This document shows positions 42,685 to 55,200 of a stretch of DNA of 64,000 nucleotides, piece after piece (positions within the stretch are counted from its first letter, which is position 1; every line of letters begins with the position of its first letter). Under the pieces are notes generated by a model, which made no database searches, was not told the origin of the DNA, and saw only the letters and a program-made list of their open reading frames with translations. The stretch is from Prosopocoilus inquinatus (Eukaryota; Arthropoda; Insecta; Coleoptera; Lucanidae), in NCBI GenBank assembly GCA_036172665.1, contig CM069873.1, forward strand, positions 31,736,001 to 31,800,000, given 5' to 3'. Position numbers and translations under genes: made by a program.

Positions 42685-44578
42685 AGATACCGCCTGTATT
42701 AATGTAGATTTTTAAAATCTGTTTTCGCTATTACTTACCTATGGTACAGATGCATGATTTAAAATTAGTTACAATTACACAGAGTGTTCCGTGTGGCTGC
42801 GCCAGACCAAAGTTGTGTTTTTTTAATGGAATATACCGTATATTATGGTTTATTTCGATTCGCCTTTAAGAGTATATAAATTTATTATAAGAATGTTATG
42901 TACCTAAACCTAGTACCTTTTGAGATATTGATATTTCAATGTAAAAAATGCTATTATTTGATGTTTTACAGATTAGAAATTAAAATTCGGCATTTAAATT
43001 TTACATTATATTACAGGAACAGAAAACAATTTCCATCTCGAATATATTCCTATTATTTTACATAGGCTGATTCATAACTCCGATGTTTATTTTAATCGGT
43101 TATTTTAAATGGAACACCCTACATTTTATAACTGAATATAATAGGTCTTTGATTAAGCTTTACAATGTTATAGGGTTCAGTATATGCTACAGAATAAACC
43201 TACACTCAGTAAGATGTTAAATGTGTAAATTCATAAAACAACATTATTGCATCTTCTAATGGAATATTTTATCTATAATATCGTCGATTTTAATTTAGAA
43301 AATCTCTATTGAGACTGTTTCTAGTCTCCAGTCTGTTAAAAATAACACTCACTTGATTTATGACATCACAGACGATATGCATACTTTTTTTAAAATTTTT
43401 TTACCAACATTGTCTGATTATTTTAAGTAAGATTAAGTAACATTAAAAAACGCAACAAATGAAAATAGCAATATCAATGAAATTAGCTGTAAAATTATAA
43501 CCATAATAATAATAACAATTGATTTAACATTAATGACAATATAGAAAATTTTCAAAATAATAACCGTGATACTCTTCATATAATTGTTTTCTATGACAAG
43601 GAGATTGGATTCACTTTTAAATAAACTGTTATAGTTATTTATATTAATACTGTTATTTTTCTTGGTATCTTTAATGGTATCTTGAATGGTATTGTTATTG
43701 TTGTTGGGTGTTGTCTTATTTAAAATAATCAGATAGTGTTGATAAAATTAAAATTACCATTGCATGTTCTATGTGAGATGGTATTTTCATCTGTCGGTTA
43801 TTATTTGGTGGAATTTGCTTCGAAGTGGTGTTTCTGCATTTCCTTGGTTTGTGAGGCAAAGAAGGTAAACATATAATAAGTCGGTCGCAGTCACAGTTAA
43901 TGGTCATAATTGCCAACCATTACAACTCTGTTACAGATCAAATGAATGTAAATGTTTAACAGACTAAAAAGTACCTACAAACAGTCTCAATACAGATTTT
44001 TCAATTAAAATAAACTATTTATAGACAAAATATTCATTTGGAAGATGGAATAAATGCTGATTTATGAATCTTCGAATTTGACATCTTACTGTGTGTAAGT
44101 TTGTTGTTAACACATATTGAATCCTATATTACTGTAAAGCTTAATCAAAGACCTGTTAAATCAGTAATAAAATATAGGTATTCCACTTAAACTAACCGAG
44201 TAAAATAAACATCGGAGTTATGAATCACCCTGTGTAATATAATAGGAATATGTTAGAGATGGAAATTGTTTTGTGTTCCGTAGAGGTTATGTAACGTTCC
44301 TGTAAAATTTAAATGCCGAATTTTAATAAACATCTAATCGGTAAAACTTCAAATAATACCGTTTCTTTACATTTAAATGTTAATATCTCAAAAACCATTA
44401 GGTTTAGATACATAATATCCTTATAATAAATTTATCTACTCTTAAAGGTGAATCGAAACAGCCACACAGAACTCTCTGTATAATTGTAACTAATTTTAAA
44501 TCATGCATCTATACCATAGTTAAGTAATAGGGAAAACAGATTTCAAAAATCTGCTTTAATATAGGCGTTACCTCCCGA
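42685..44578. mobile_element. Foldback element, 1.9 kb, arms of about 640 bp
   Basis: The left arm (about 42685-43330) is the reverse complement of the right arm (about 43975-44578), with scattered changes. Paired landmarks: GATGCATGATTTAAAATTAG (42751) against its complement near 44510, CATAACTCCGATGTTTAT (43072) against 44200-44225, and GTCTTTGATTAAGCTTTACA (43145) against 44130-44155. The 640-base loop holds no recognisable gene. The left arm includes TTTTAAATGGAACACCCTA, a motif shared with other foldback elements here. Confidence 0.85.
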
Positions 44579-44830
44579 ATACGCACTATAAAATGTTAAT
44601 ATGAGAAAAAGAAGATTGCTTCACATGGCTTCATAAAGTTTTTGTAAGTTCGTGTCCTGCTTATCTAAGTGCTTTATTAATACCTAGATACAGACTACAT
44701 GATTTAAGTTTAAGACGCACTAGTGGATCACATATCCCTATGCACAATACTACCCTCTTCGAAAGGTCGTTTAGTTATAATTAGAGAGCGGATTTATATG
44801 CGAGTAATTTTGATGAAATATGCGCATATA

Positions 44831-46112
44831 CAGGATGAGTCTGAAATAGACCGACAAATTAAAACCACTAATAGAATTGATGTCACAGATTATGGGAAAA
44901 ATATTTAAAAAAATATTGTGGGAAATTGAAATATGATTTAAAATTTACCCCGAATGCACGTTCCGTTCACTTGCTGCAGAGTAAAGCGATACGTTTCATA
45001 AAAAAGGTTATAAATCTGTATCATAAACTTTTATGGTTTATTGGTATTACGTAACTATTCGAACCCGCGCAGCGCAACCTTGACACGATTCGAATTCCTG
45101 AATGATACATGAACAGCTGTTCATGCAAAGCTAGGCCTTTATTTTAATTGTACGAAATGTTTTAAATTATTACTATTGAACGACAGCAAAAAAAAACTAT
45201 TAAAAATTTAATTAAAACAATTATTTGTTTTACTTGTCAAAGAAGATGTTCAAAATGCAATCCAGTATTGTCGATGCAAGCTGTAGCCCTTCTCATATTT
45301 TCTTGGACACGTGCGAAAACATTCGGAGTGTTGCGTATTATTGTAGCTGCATCGTCGATACGTTGAATTAATTCTTGCCGCGTATTTAAAGGAGTGGAAT
45401 ACACAAGTTGTGTCATCCACCCCCACAAAAAGAAATCACAAGGATTTAAGTCCGGGGACCGCGGAGGCCAAAGCACGGGCCCATATCGCCCAATCCAGAG
45501 ATTTGTATAATGTGTGTCTAGCCAGTCTCTGACAACACGAGCAGCATGAGGAGTAGGAATATTTCCAGAGGTCTCTCGCGGCCCCGACCTCCTGCAGGAC
45601 GATAAGACCCAAAATCCCGCAAATGTTGTACCACGGTAGTAAAAGTACTGTGATGCGGCACTCGATGCAATGGAAACCTTTCGATCCACAAACGGCGCGA
45701 GTGATGTGCATTTCCTAAAGATTCACCATACAACAGAACCATGTCTGTTTTTCCGCTGTTGAAAAATCTGCCATTGTATGTGCACTTTTAGAAAAATACC
45801 GAGTAGACTGATTGTTTTAGAATGAAACACTTTGCGCTTGCAATTTCACGGTCGCACTAAACCACCGCTTTCTGGGAAGGGCATTACCACGTTCTCATAA
45901 AGTAATAAAACTTTATTAGACATCTTCAGCTGTGTGTACAATAAATTCCCATTTTCATATACCAGTGCAGTGTTGTGTTTTTGGGTACGATTTTTGATTA
46001 ATTATATCTCGGAAATCGTTATAGGAATTTTTTTTTAAATATTTCTCACCTAACCTGTGACGCCGACCCTATTAGTGGTTTAAATTTGTCGGTTCTTTTC
46101 AGACTCACCCTG
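44831..46112 (-). mobile_element. Tc1/mariner-like transposon, internally deleted, TA duplication
   Basis: Inverted repeats of about 85 bp start CAGGATGAGTCTGAAATAGA on the left (44831) and, reversed, CAGGGTGAGTCTGAAAAGAA on the right (46112). Both ends are flanked by TA. The 1282 bp element carries a broken transposase on the minus strand. Superfamily is set by the TA target, the inverted repeats and the DDE_3-type C terminus. Confidence 0.88.
45237..45774 (-). pseudogene. mariner-like transposase, frameshifted and missing its centre
   Basis: Starts MADFSTAEKQT at 45774 on the minus strand, then after a frameshift reads LLYGESLGNAHHSRRLWIER with HSTFTTVVQHLRDFGSY, the helix-turn-helix region of this family. 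The frame then jumps to the C-terminal third: HAARVVRDWLD, GRYGPVLWPPRSPDLNPCDF with FLWG, and a final HFEHLL before the stop at 45237. The block between, with the first two catalytic acids, is deleted (about 540 bp left of the usual 1 kb). It cannot be active. Confidence 0.85.
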
Positions 46113-46321
46113 TATATGCACTAAAAATGGCGAAATATGTGAAAGATAGGCCGAACACTTCAAATAATGCAATAACTGGTCTACTACTGTGTTTTATGGG
46201 CATTCTTATTCAAATAAAAAACATTATATTTTATACAATTTATTTACATTTATTTGTAAACGCTTATATGAAGGAAGTATGTATATTATGTATGTACATT
46301 ATTAAGTAAATATTATAACGA
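46113..46321. other. Short spacer between mariner and hAT-like gene
   Basis: AT-rich; no feature recognised. Confidence 0.4.
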
Positions 46322-47690
46322 CTAAAAAAATCTTCGATTATAATTTACAACAATGTGTTTTTCCAAGTTCTCTACCAGGAAATTTTGCCTTTTATCTGAC
46401 AAAATATTTTTATAAATTGAAAAACTCCTTTCAACATCCACGGAGGTAATTGGGGCATATTTAACGTGACTCATAGCTGAAAATTCTACACTTAAGTCAA
46501 TTTCAAAGTTTCCATTCAAAATTTCGTAAATTTCCTCAAGGGCTATTTTTATATAAAACGGATAAACATTTTTTATTTACTGAACTGCCGATTTTACCTG
46601 GAACTTTTGAAATATTCTCTTTAAATTCTTTAACAATTTTAACGGATTCTATTAAAAACATTTTCGGTTTTTCTAAATTGTTTATAGTTTGTATTACAAA
46701 ACTGTAATGCATTTTGATGAAGTTCAGTTGATTTGCCAATGAAGTTCTTGTTACAATATTTTGTGCCTTTGCAATAGCAGCACTATCTTGGGCATTAAAC
46801 TCTACAACCAATTCCTTAATTGCTACAAAATGTTCAGCATAAAACATTGCCGCTTCTAACCAAGTTCCCCACCTAGTCAACACTGGTTCGGGAGGTAAAG
46901 GTACATTCGGCAATTTTTCCCTGTACAACTGAACTCGTAGGGGACTTTTGACAAATATTTTTTTAATGGTACTAATTAGTAGATTTACATCAGAAAATTC
47001 ACATCTAATATGTTCAGCTACTCTGTTACATCCATGAGCTAAACAACTCACGTGAACTAAATTTTTATAAATTGTTTTAAATTGCTGCCCGGCTTTAACC
47101 ATGTAAGGGGCAGCATCTGATACCATAAGTAAAATTTTTTCAGTAGGAACTACATTAGGTGAGAAAAATTTCATAAAACATTCATTAACAGATCTTAAAA
47201 TACTTAAATGATTAGTTTTATCTAACTGTGTACAGGCTATTAAATAAGATTCACTAGGTTTATCTTCCCGCAAAGACCCTATTAACAAATTTACAATGTA
47301 ACGCCCACAAGAATCAGTAGTTTCATCCACAATAAAATAAATATATTGATTTTCTACGATTTTCTTGACTTCTTTTAGAGTATCGTTGTAGATGCGAGGC
47401 ACGTAATTTTTTCTTAACGTACTTTCATCGGGAACATTTTTCTTGGTATATTTTTCCAAAAAACTTTTAAAAATAGAATTTTGCAGTTTTTTCAAAGGTA
47501 TGTTTGCACAAATCATCGCCTCGCATAAATCAGCATTAAATTCTTGTTGTTCATTAGATGAAGTCATCAACGACGGTCCACTGTCTAAGGGTAATTGAAA
47601 TGTTTTCGATTCATTCATCTTCTTGCATTTTGACTTGTGTAGTTCTGTCCCGACATGTTGTGTGACCGAAAATTTTCGTTGGGTTGGTAT
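46322..47690 (-). pseudogene. hAT-like transposase, nearly intact, one frameshift
   Basis: Minus-strand coding begins after a splice-like TTGTTGTAG at about 47691 with RKFSVTQHVGTELHKSKC, the second half of a BED-type zinc finger. It then runs open through the ATG at 47618 for 360 codons: ANIPLKKLQNSIFKSFLEKY, VDETTDSCGRYIVNLLIG, LMVSDAAPYMVKAG, CLAHGCNRVAE, PVLTRWGTWLEAA. A frameshift near 46535 interrupts, and the last block reads YAPITSVDVERSFSIYKNIL and ENLEKHIVVN, the hAT dimerisation signature, to TAA at 46322. The first zinc-finger exon and the element ends were not found. It resembles the CGGBP1-like hAT relatives spread in insects. Could be a domesticated gene, but the frameshift and its transposon surroundings favour a decayed element. 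Confidence 0.8.
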
Positions 47691-49282
47691 CTACAACAAG
47701 AACTTGAATTTTTTTAAACTGTCTGAACTTTCAATATTCAAGAACCAAGCAAATATTTACCTAAGGAGGAAGAAAACAAACTTAAAACTTACCATTTTAC
47801 TACAGGCTTTATAGAATACGCTTCCATTGGTGTAAGTAAGCTCGGGATAGCTTCTGATCCAGGAATTAACCAGGCTCGAATTGTCTTTCGGCATATTGCA
47901 CTTCTCACAAACAAAAATACTTTTACGGAAGAACTAAACGTTCGCAGCAATAACCGACTAATAATCCGTGAAGAAGTGATGAAACAATATTGCAAACATG
48001 AACGCCCCACCGCATCGTTAAGAAAGTACTTGGAAATCCCTAATTCACTACTTGGAAAATCCTGCCTGCTTAAGCCCAAGAAGGGTGCAAACTAGACCCT
48101 AATTAATGCAACAACATGTTCTGACGAATTAAGAATTCAGGAAAAAATTTACTCACTTCGACACAAATTCTTTCAAATATGCATATATATGCACGTTTTT
48201 AAGAAATATGCGAAAATTGAACAAAATGCTCAAATATGCAAAATATGCATGCAATATGCATTTAGGATAGAATCCGCTCTTTAGTTATAATTCTTCAATA
48301 ATTCCATGATACTCGTATGTCAACGTTGACTACTTTAAAAAAAAAATTACCGAAATCAGCTCTTTACTCTTCAGCAGTGATTGCTCGTTAATATTAATAT
48401 AAATGCATTTCCGTACTGTATACTTTTCAGTTTCATAATAAAACATCTACATTTATTTGTTTATATTGTATTTTTTTTTCTGAGGTTGGTTGAGTGGTAG
48501 AACAGCGTCAGCTGAACTCCGCCAACATAATAAAGACGTGTTATTATTACTATTATTATTGACCCAGCTTGTATAATTATTAATCGTCTTTTGCAATAAA
48601 ATATTCCACTTAAAACAAATAGGTCAATTTCTATTACAAAACTATCGGTTTTTCATTTAAACCGGTATCCCACGTGACCTACGACGTACCAAACCATTGA
48701 GTACCTAACAGATGACAAAAAAACAGAAAAAAAAACAAAAAAAAACAACAAAAAACAAGAAACAATAAAAAAAAAACTTCATAGACGTCGCTACATTCAA
48801 AATTCTGTACTATGGTACTACCGCAATTCTACCAATCATCTGTATTGTTGACTGCCTAACTATTCGATAAAACTTGATCATGTGGGATGGAATCAATCAT
48901 GACCTGTATACTTTTAAACCAATAAACTTAATAAAATGGACTTACTTCATTACTTGTAAATGAAACTTAATTACTTGTAAATAAATTTAACAAGCATTAA
49001 AAGTAAGACTTATAATTCAATTAATAATAAAGAATGAAATCACAAAGTTTTTAGGAAAATTATGATTTGGCAGGATGGATACTAATTGAAACTGTAATAA
49101 CAGAAGTAATTGTACAACTTTTCAAGTAGTCCTCCTAAATAAATTAGGGCATCCGATTACGGATTACAGTAATTATACCGCAAGACTTTCTTCAGCTTTT
49201 CTTTTCAGAAAATCACTAAGAAATATATCAGAATTGAGAAAATAAGAATCCTTAAATTAATTGTTATTGTAAACGCTTCACC
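47691..49282. other. Spacer upstream of OR-E
   Basis: Contains ATATGCA-type repeats (about 48175-48260) that may be the subterminal part of the hAT-like element, a LINE 3' end at 48481-48570, an A-rich simple stretch (48715-48778) and then AT-rich DNA that should include the OR-E promoter. No gene. Confidence 0.45.
48481..48570 (+). mobile_element. 5'-truncated LINE 3' end
   Basis: About 60 bases of GC-richer sequence ending in AATAAAGACGTG followed by an imperfect (TTA)n tail. It resembles the 3' terminus of the LINE at 1-2142 (AATAAAGACCTC plus TTA repeat) and is best read as a short truncated insertion. Confidence 0.55.
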
Positions 49283-52200
49283 ATGTCACCTGCGACCTAT
49301 TTACACCATAGTACTTTACTATTGCAAATAGGAGGGCAATTTACTTTAAATAACTCAAGAAGATTCACTAAGAAAGCACTGCACTTCTTTTATAGGTTTC
49401 TAATTTATTTAGTCTTAATATTATTCATTTTATCTTTGGGTGCTGATATTCGAGAGAAAGGCGTTTCCGAATTTAACTTGACCGTCCTACACTACGTTTT
49501 TATTGGTGAGTACATCAATTTTAATTTCCGTAATTTATTTATTTTTTTATATACAAGGTGTTCATGAATAAAAACTGTATCTTAAAAGCAAGCGTGATGC
49601 AGAGCCTGTCACTTTGAGCAACTTTTGTCCGTAATGAGCTATTAAATTTAATACACTTTTATTGATACATTTATCAAATTCTTTTAATTAAGTTTTAAAC
49701 TAACAATAAGTTTACTGGCATTAGATATTTTTGTTTTGAAGCGATTTAAGAAGCAATTTATTTAAAGTGACTTAAGCTACACTCCCTTAAACTATGGCCG
49801 TTAAGTCTTGGAATATCCTGTATTTATTCGATTTTTTTTTAATTTTAGGAGGCACCGCATGGGGTCTATTAAAAACAACTTACTACAACATAAATGAGGG
49901 TCATTGCAGGAACATGATATTTGAAATAAATAATTTGTTTAGATATACCTCGAATACATCCATGGAAGAAAAATGCATGAAGAATTGTTTGAATTTCACG
50001 AACAGGCTCACCTTAATTTGGATTGTCTCCACTATCATAATAGCAATATTTGTTTATTTATGGCCAATGTACACATGGAGTCGGTATGAAAAACGAAATA
50101 GTGTATCCCTTCCTGCTTTATTTTTCTAACTGATTTCAGAACTCTTCCACTGCCAATGTGGACACCCTATGATTGGAAGGTTTCACCACATTTTGAATTG
50201 ACCTGTTTCTTTCAATTTCTTGTTTTATATTCGATGTATATGATTGTTGTACCATCGGAGATTTTTTTTGTTTGCGCTGTCTTACTGACTACGGAACAGT
50301 TTAAATTATTAGGTAAGATCAAATTTACGTAATTCCTTCATAGTTACTCCATACATTTTTCTTTTTGAATTATGCAAATACCGATAATTGACTGAAATTG
50401 GGAACATAGAACCAAAATCTCCGCAAAGAGAAATTTTTATCTGTTACATTGCCTATGTCCTCACATTCGAACAATTACCCATAATTGAAGTTTGTTCTTG
50501 TCCGATGAAAATAGTAAGTACAAAGTTTTTTTAATCTCAAACCGGACAGAAAAATGAAGGGAACACACTCAACATTTCGCTATAGATTTATAGCTTCGTC
50601 ACTCCTGACACACTCAACGTTTCGCTATAGATTTATAGCTATAAATCTATAGCGAAACGTTGAATGTGTTCCCTTCATTTTTCTGTCCGGCTTGAGATTA
50701 AAACAACTTTGTAATTACCCATATATAAAATGATAAAATGAAAATATTCAAGAAATACTAACAAATATACTTTTTTACCTCTAATGTTTATCTGTAAACT
50801 GTGTAATATTTTAGGTTGGGAAATTAGAAACCTATTTTATACTGCATTAATTCAAAATAAAATACCGAAAGAAACCGTAACATCGTACAGGAAATTCATA
50901 CACAACAAAAAAAGGGCAGATTGCAGGTTGGTATGTAATTTTTGAGTATTTTCTGTTCGAGTCAAAGATAAACACATTTTTAAAACATACTATAGACCTA
51001 AAGTGTAAGTTTTCTTGTGTGTATAATTGTAATCCAAATTAATGCCATAAGGAAAAATAGATATATATGTTATGCTACACTATGAAGACTTGTATCAGGA
51101 ACATTCCCGAAATATCATCAGTCTTTCATTTCCTAATAGCAATTTACTATCTGAAAGAATATCAATAGTATTTTTTTACACAATGAACCAGTGACTGGTA
51201 AAGTTAAAACGTGATTGAGGACACAAATATTTTATTTTTTATTGCTAACTATACTCTCGATAAAAAGACAGAAAACCAAATTGACCATATCGTCGGTCTA
51301 TAAGAGAAGGTGACCAAGTCCACCGATAGTAGTTTTTAGTTATTAGAATTTTAATATTTGCCCGTGTACCTTACATTCAATCTTTTTTAATTTAAAATAC
51401 ATATTCTAGAAACTCTATTGTTCATAAAAATCAATATAAAATAACCTGATGTAAAATAATTGATTTTGTAATCATAAGCAAATATTAAAATTCTAATAAC
51501 TCAAAAATACTATCGGTGGACTTGGTCACTATCTCTTGTAGACCGACGGTATTATGTTTGATGCTAACACATAGCGTAACTAATGGGAGAAGCTACAGGG
51601 GAGTGGATGCAATTATGATAAGAGCAAGCCTAAAACAGTGAAAACAATCACAAAAGATCCAGAACTTACCACGATATGAAAAAGTCAAAAAACGAAGAAA
51701 TAAGAAAGTCCTTCGAACAATGTAAAATCTGCTAGAGATAATATCGAAGAGAAACGGAAACACATCGAAAGAACAGTAACAGGAGCGGAAAGACTAATAA
51801 AATAAAGAAAAAGGAAAAAGAGAGAGGGTAAGTGGTTTGTCAAGGAGTGTAAAAAAGTAATAAAAACAGATAGAATGCAAAAATAAAAGCTCTAAACAAA
51901 CAAACAAAAGAAAATGAAGAGATACGGAAGAATAGCAAAACAATGAGAGAAAAGAAAAGAAATGGTATGGACAGAAAATTGCAAGAATTGGAGGACATAT
52001 CATAAAAAGAAACAAGTCAGAGAATTCTACAGAGAGGTGAGGACAGCAAAGAGAATAAACAAAGACAAAATGATAATATACCGGCTGTTTCAAATTGAGT
52101 GTGCACTGAAGGGATCTCCTAAACCGTAAGAGATACAAATTGGGTTAAATGGAAGAAAAGTTGCACGAATCAATGGTTAATTCGTATCCATTGAGAGAAT

Positions 52201-55200
52201 GATTTTTTTCTTATTTCTTCTTGAGATATCAATAAAAATGTAAAAAAATCGATTTTCTTTTTCACTCTGTATCTTTTTTATTATACATAATTTTGAAATT
52301 CTGATTTAACTTTCTACTGCTTCACTTTTTGATTCTGCTTCGAATAGGAGTAACAGAATTGAAGTCAAGCGTTTCGTCTTTTCGCAACCGTCATCAGTTT
52401 CGATTTTTTAAATACAACTTGTCTTTTTATTGTTCTATTCGATAGAACTTTTTTCCTGATTGTAACGGTATATCACACTTAGTAGTTGATATTAATCTGA
52501 AGCTTAAAAAATACAGATTTTTATATGAACATTTTATTTAATACATAATTTCAAATTTTTAGTTCATTTTCTTAGCTATAGTGTAAATTATAATAAACTA
52601 TTTAAAGTTTTCCTGTATCGTTATATTAATAATGCACTACACTTACGAAAATGAATTTTTACCGACAAATATTTAGTGCTTCTAATGTAACTTGCTAGAT
52701 TAGTATCTCAGCTTTGGTGTAGGAATGAAAAAGCCTACTTTTTAATTATACTAAAAATATTTAGATATTACTGAATAGTGCCTTCTACAAAGACATTTGC
52801 AGCTAAAAACGAATTTTTGTGATAAATTTGAAAGATACTTTCTATAACAATGTATTTTTTTTAATTTCTTTAGCACTCAATGGCTCTCAACACTAATTTA
52901 ATTTCAACTTTAATTTTTTTCTAATATGGTTAAGTCTAAAAATGGAGTGCCATTCACTCGTTTTGATCAGTTGATGTTTGACTCGTTATATCGGGACCAC
53001 CATCCATAATTTAAACAGGCTAAAGTAGGCTTTATATTTTTGACATTGAAACAGTTACTAGCATTAAGATAAATAATAAGCAGGAACTAAGAAGGCGACT
53101 GTTATATTCTGACAGAAATGTTTCGCGAATTCTTGTTTGACACGCTAGACAAGAACATTTCGAGGATTTACTTTAATTTATTTATTTCACTTTATTTCAC
53201 AAACTCATGTTCTTCTATAATTTTTATTCAACTTATTTATTTTGTTCTTGTAATTTATTTAATATGTTTATACTGCTGTTTATTTGGTTTGTGTTAACCA
53301 CCTAATATCATTTAGTCAAAATTTATTGGTTTTTCCTCTTCCGACAACTGAATGTTAGTTGCTAATACTTAACAAATAAAAAAAAGTGGTTAGGAATAAA
53401 TTTACTTATTAAGAAAAACATGATGAAACTGTATCAGTTTTTTTGTCATATTCTAACTTTACTTGAAAAGGTATTAAGTATTATACTCACTAAAATTACC
53501 AGAAAAAATGCTATCGACTATAATAATAAAAAGATAAGAAAATGTACCAAAAATTTGAAATTATGTATCAAATAAAATTTTCATATAAAATCTGAATTAT
53601 TTAAGCTTCAAATTAATATCAACTATTAAGTGTAATATATCATTACAATGAGGAGAAAAAATGCTATCGAATAGAATAATAAAAAGACACGAGTTGTATT
53701 TAAAAAATCGAAGCTGATGATGATCGTGGAAAGACGAAACGTTTGACTTCAATTCTATTACTCCTATTCGAAACAGAATCAAAAAGTGCCCGTAGAAAGT
53801 TAAATCAGAATTTCAAAATTATGTATAATAAAAGAAAATCGATTTTTTTACATTTTTATTAATACCTTAAGAAGAAATAATAAAAAAAAATCATTCTGTT
53901 AATGAATACGAGTTAGATATTGATCCGTGCAACTTTTCTTCCATTTAACCATATTTGTATCTCTTATGGTTTAGGAGATCCCTTCAGTGCATACCCAATT
54001 TGAAACAGCCGGTATAAAAAAAGATGAAAATTTAGTAGTAAGCTTAACGGAAAAACTGAATAAGTGTGCAGAACACACACATTAAACGGAGAAGAAAATA
54101 AGGAAATGTATGAGAAATACGAAACAGTCATATCTGAAAGGCTGGAGGTGAAAAATAAACCCAACAAAAAAGAAGTAAGAAAAATTCTCAGTGTAACAGA
54201 CGAGGGTTGTTTTTCTACCTTAGGGGTGGTTAGCCTGAATATTCACCGAAAACTCTTTTACCCTGAACAACAACGTAAAACCACGCCGTTTTACAGATAA
54301 CTCAACCTGCTTTTTTGACTCACAAGCCACTGTTGGAAAGCAATTTTTTTGTTCGATAGTTAGTTTGAATAAATAAAGTGAAAAATACTTTAGCAGCGGT
54401 GTTTCTCTCGAAAAGTCGAAACAGTGCCGTAGGTTGCCTGAAGTTTGTCAAATCGTTCACTCTCGTTTTCTCTCTCCTTACGAAGGTTTCCTCTGCGGAC
54501 TGACTTGCTGAAGGTAATTGAATGAATGAACTTATAATTGATGATACAGAAGAGGAAGTTGATTTTAACAAATATATTGAAAGAAAACTAGAAAAATAAT
54601 ACGAAAAAGAAACAGAATAAAAACCAATAACTTGTAGATAAGTTAATATACGAGTATATATCGGGTGTCCCGCGACATGTGCTCACCCTTCTAGAATCTT
54701 TATTTATTAATCGATTAACCAGAATTTTGGAGACAATAAATTAAACAAAATATGGAATTTTTCGACATACTGCTAGTCGTCATAGGACTTCCGGTTTCGC
54801 CGGAAGTAATATCAACTTTCTTATTTTAAATGGAACACGCTATATATTTTTACATATTTGAAATTTACGGGTCATTACCAGTCCGAATACGTATCAATTT
54901 TTAATTTTGGTTTCCATGACAACGAAAAAAGGACTTTTTTATTTTTCAATCTAGAAAGCTATGAATCGCATTTTTTCGATCTAATGCGATCATGTGTTTC
55001 GAGAAAATCACTCCTTTGATGATATTTTGATTTTTAATATTTTTACAGCACTTGAAATTTTCAATAGGTCTTAACTCATTTTTTTTATAGAACCTCATAT
55101 GTTTCTTAGCTTAGTTCAACAGAACATTTTTTTCTGAGTACGCTGATACCAAATATTTTCTTTAAAAAATAATTTAAAATAGAACATGTCTTATTGAAGT

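Noticed and set aside
45436..45742. Overlapping minus-strand frames in the mariner as separate proteins
   Set aside because: They are frames of one broken transposase.
48715..48778. A-rich run as a retroposed mRNA tail
   Set aside because: No gene-like sequence precedes it and it is mixed with C and G; treated as simple sequence.
51794..52138. 114-codon minus-strand frame with many Phe and Leu
   Set aside because: Antisense to the purine-rich RTE-like LINE and crosses the end of the foldback element.
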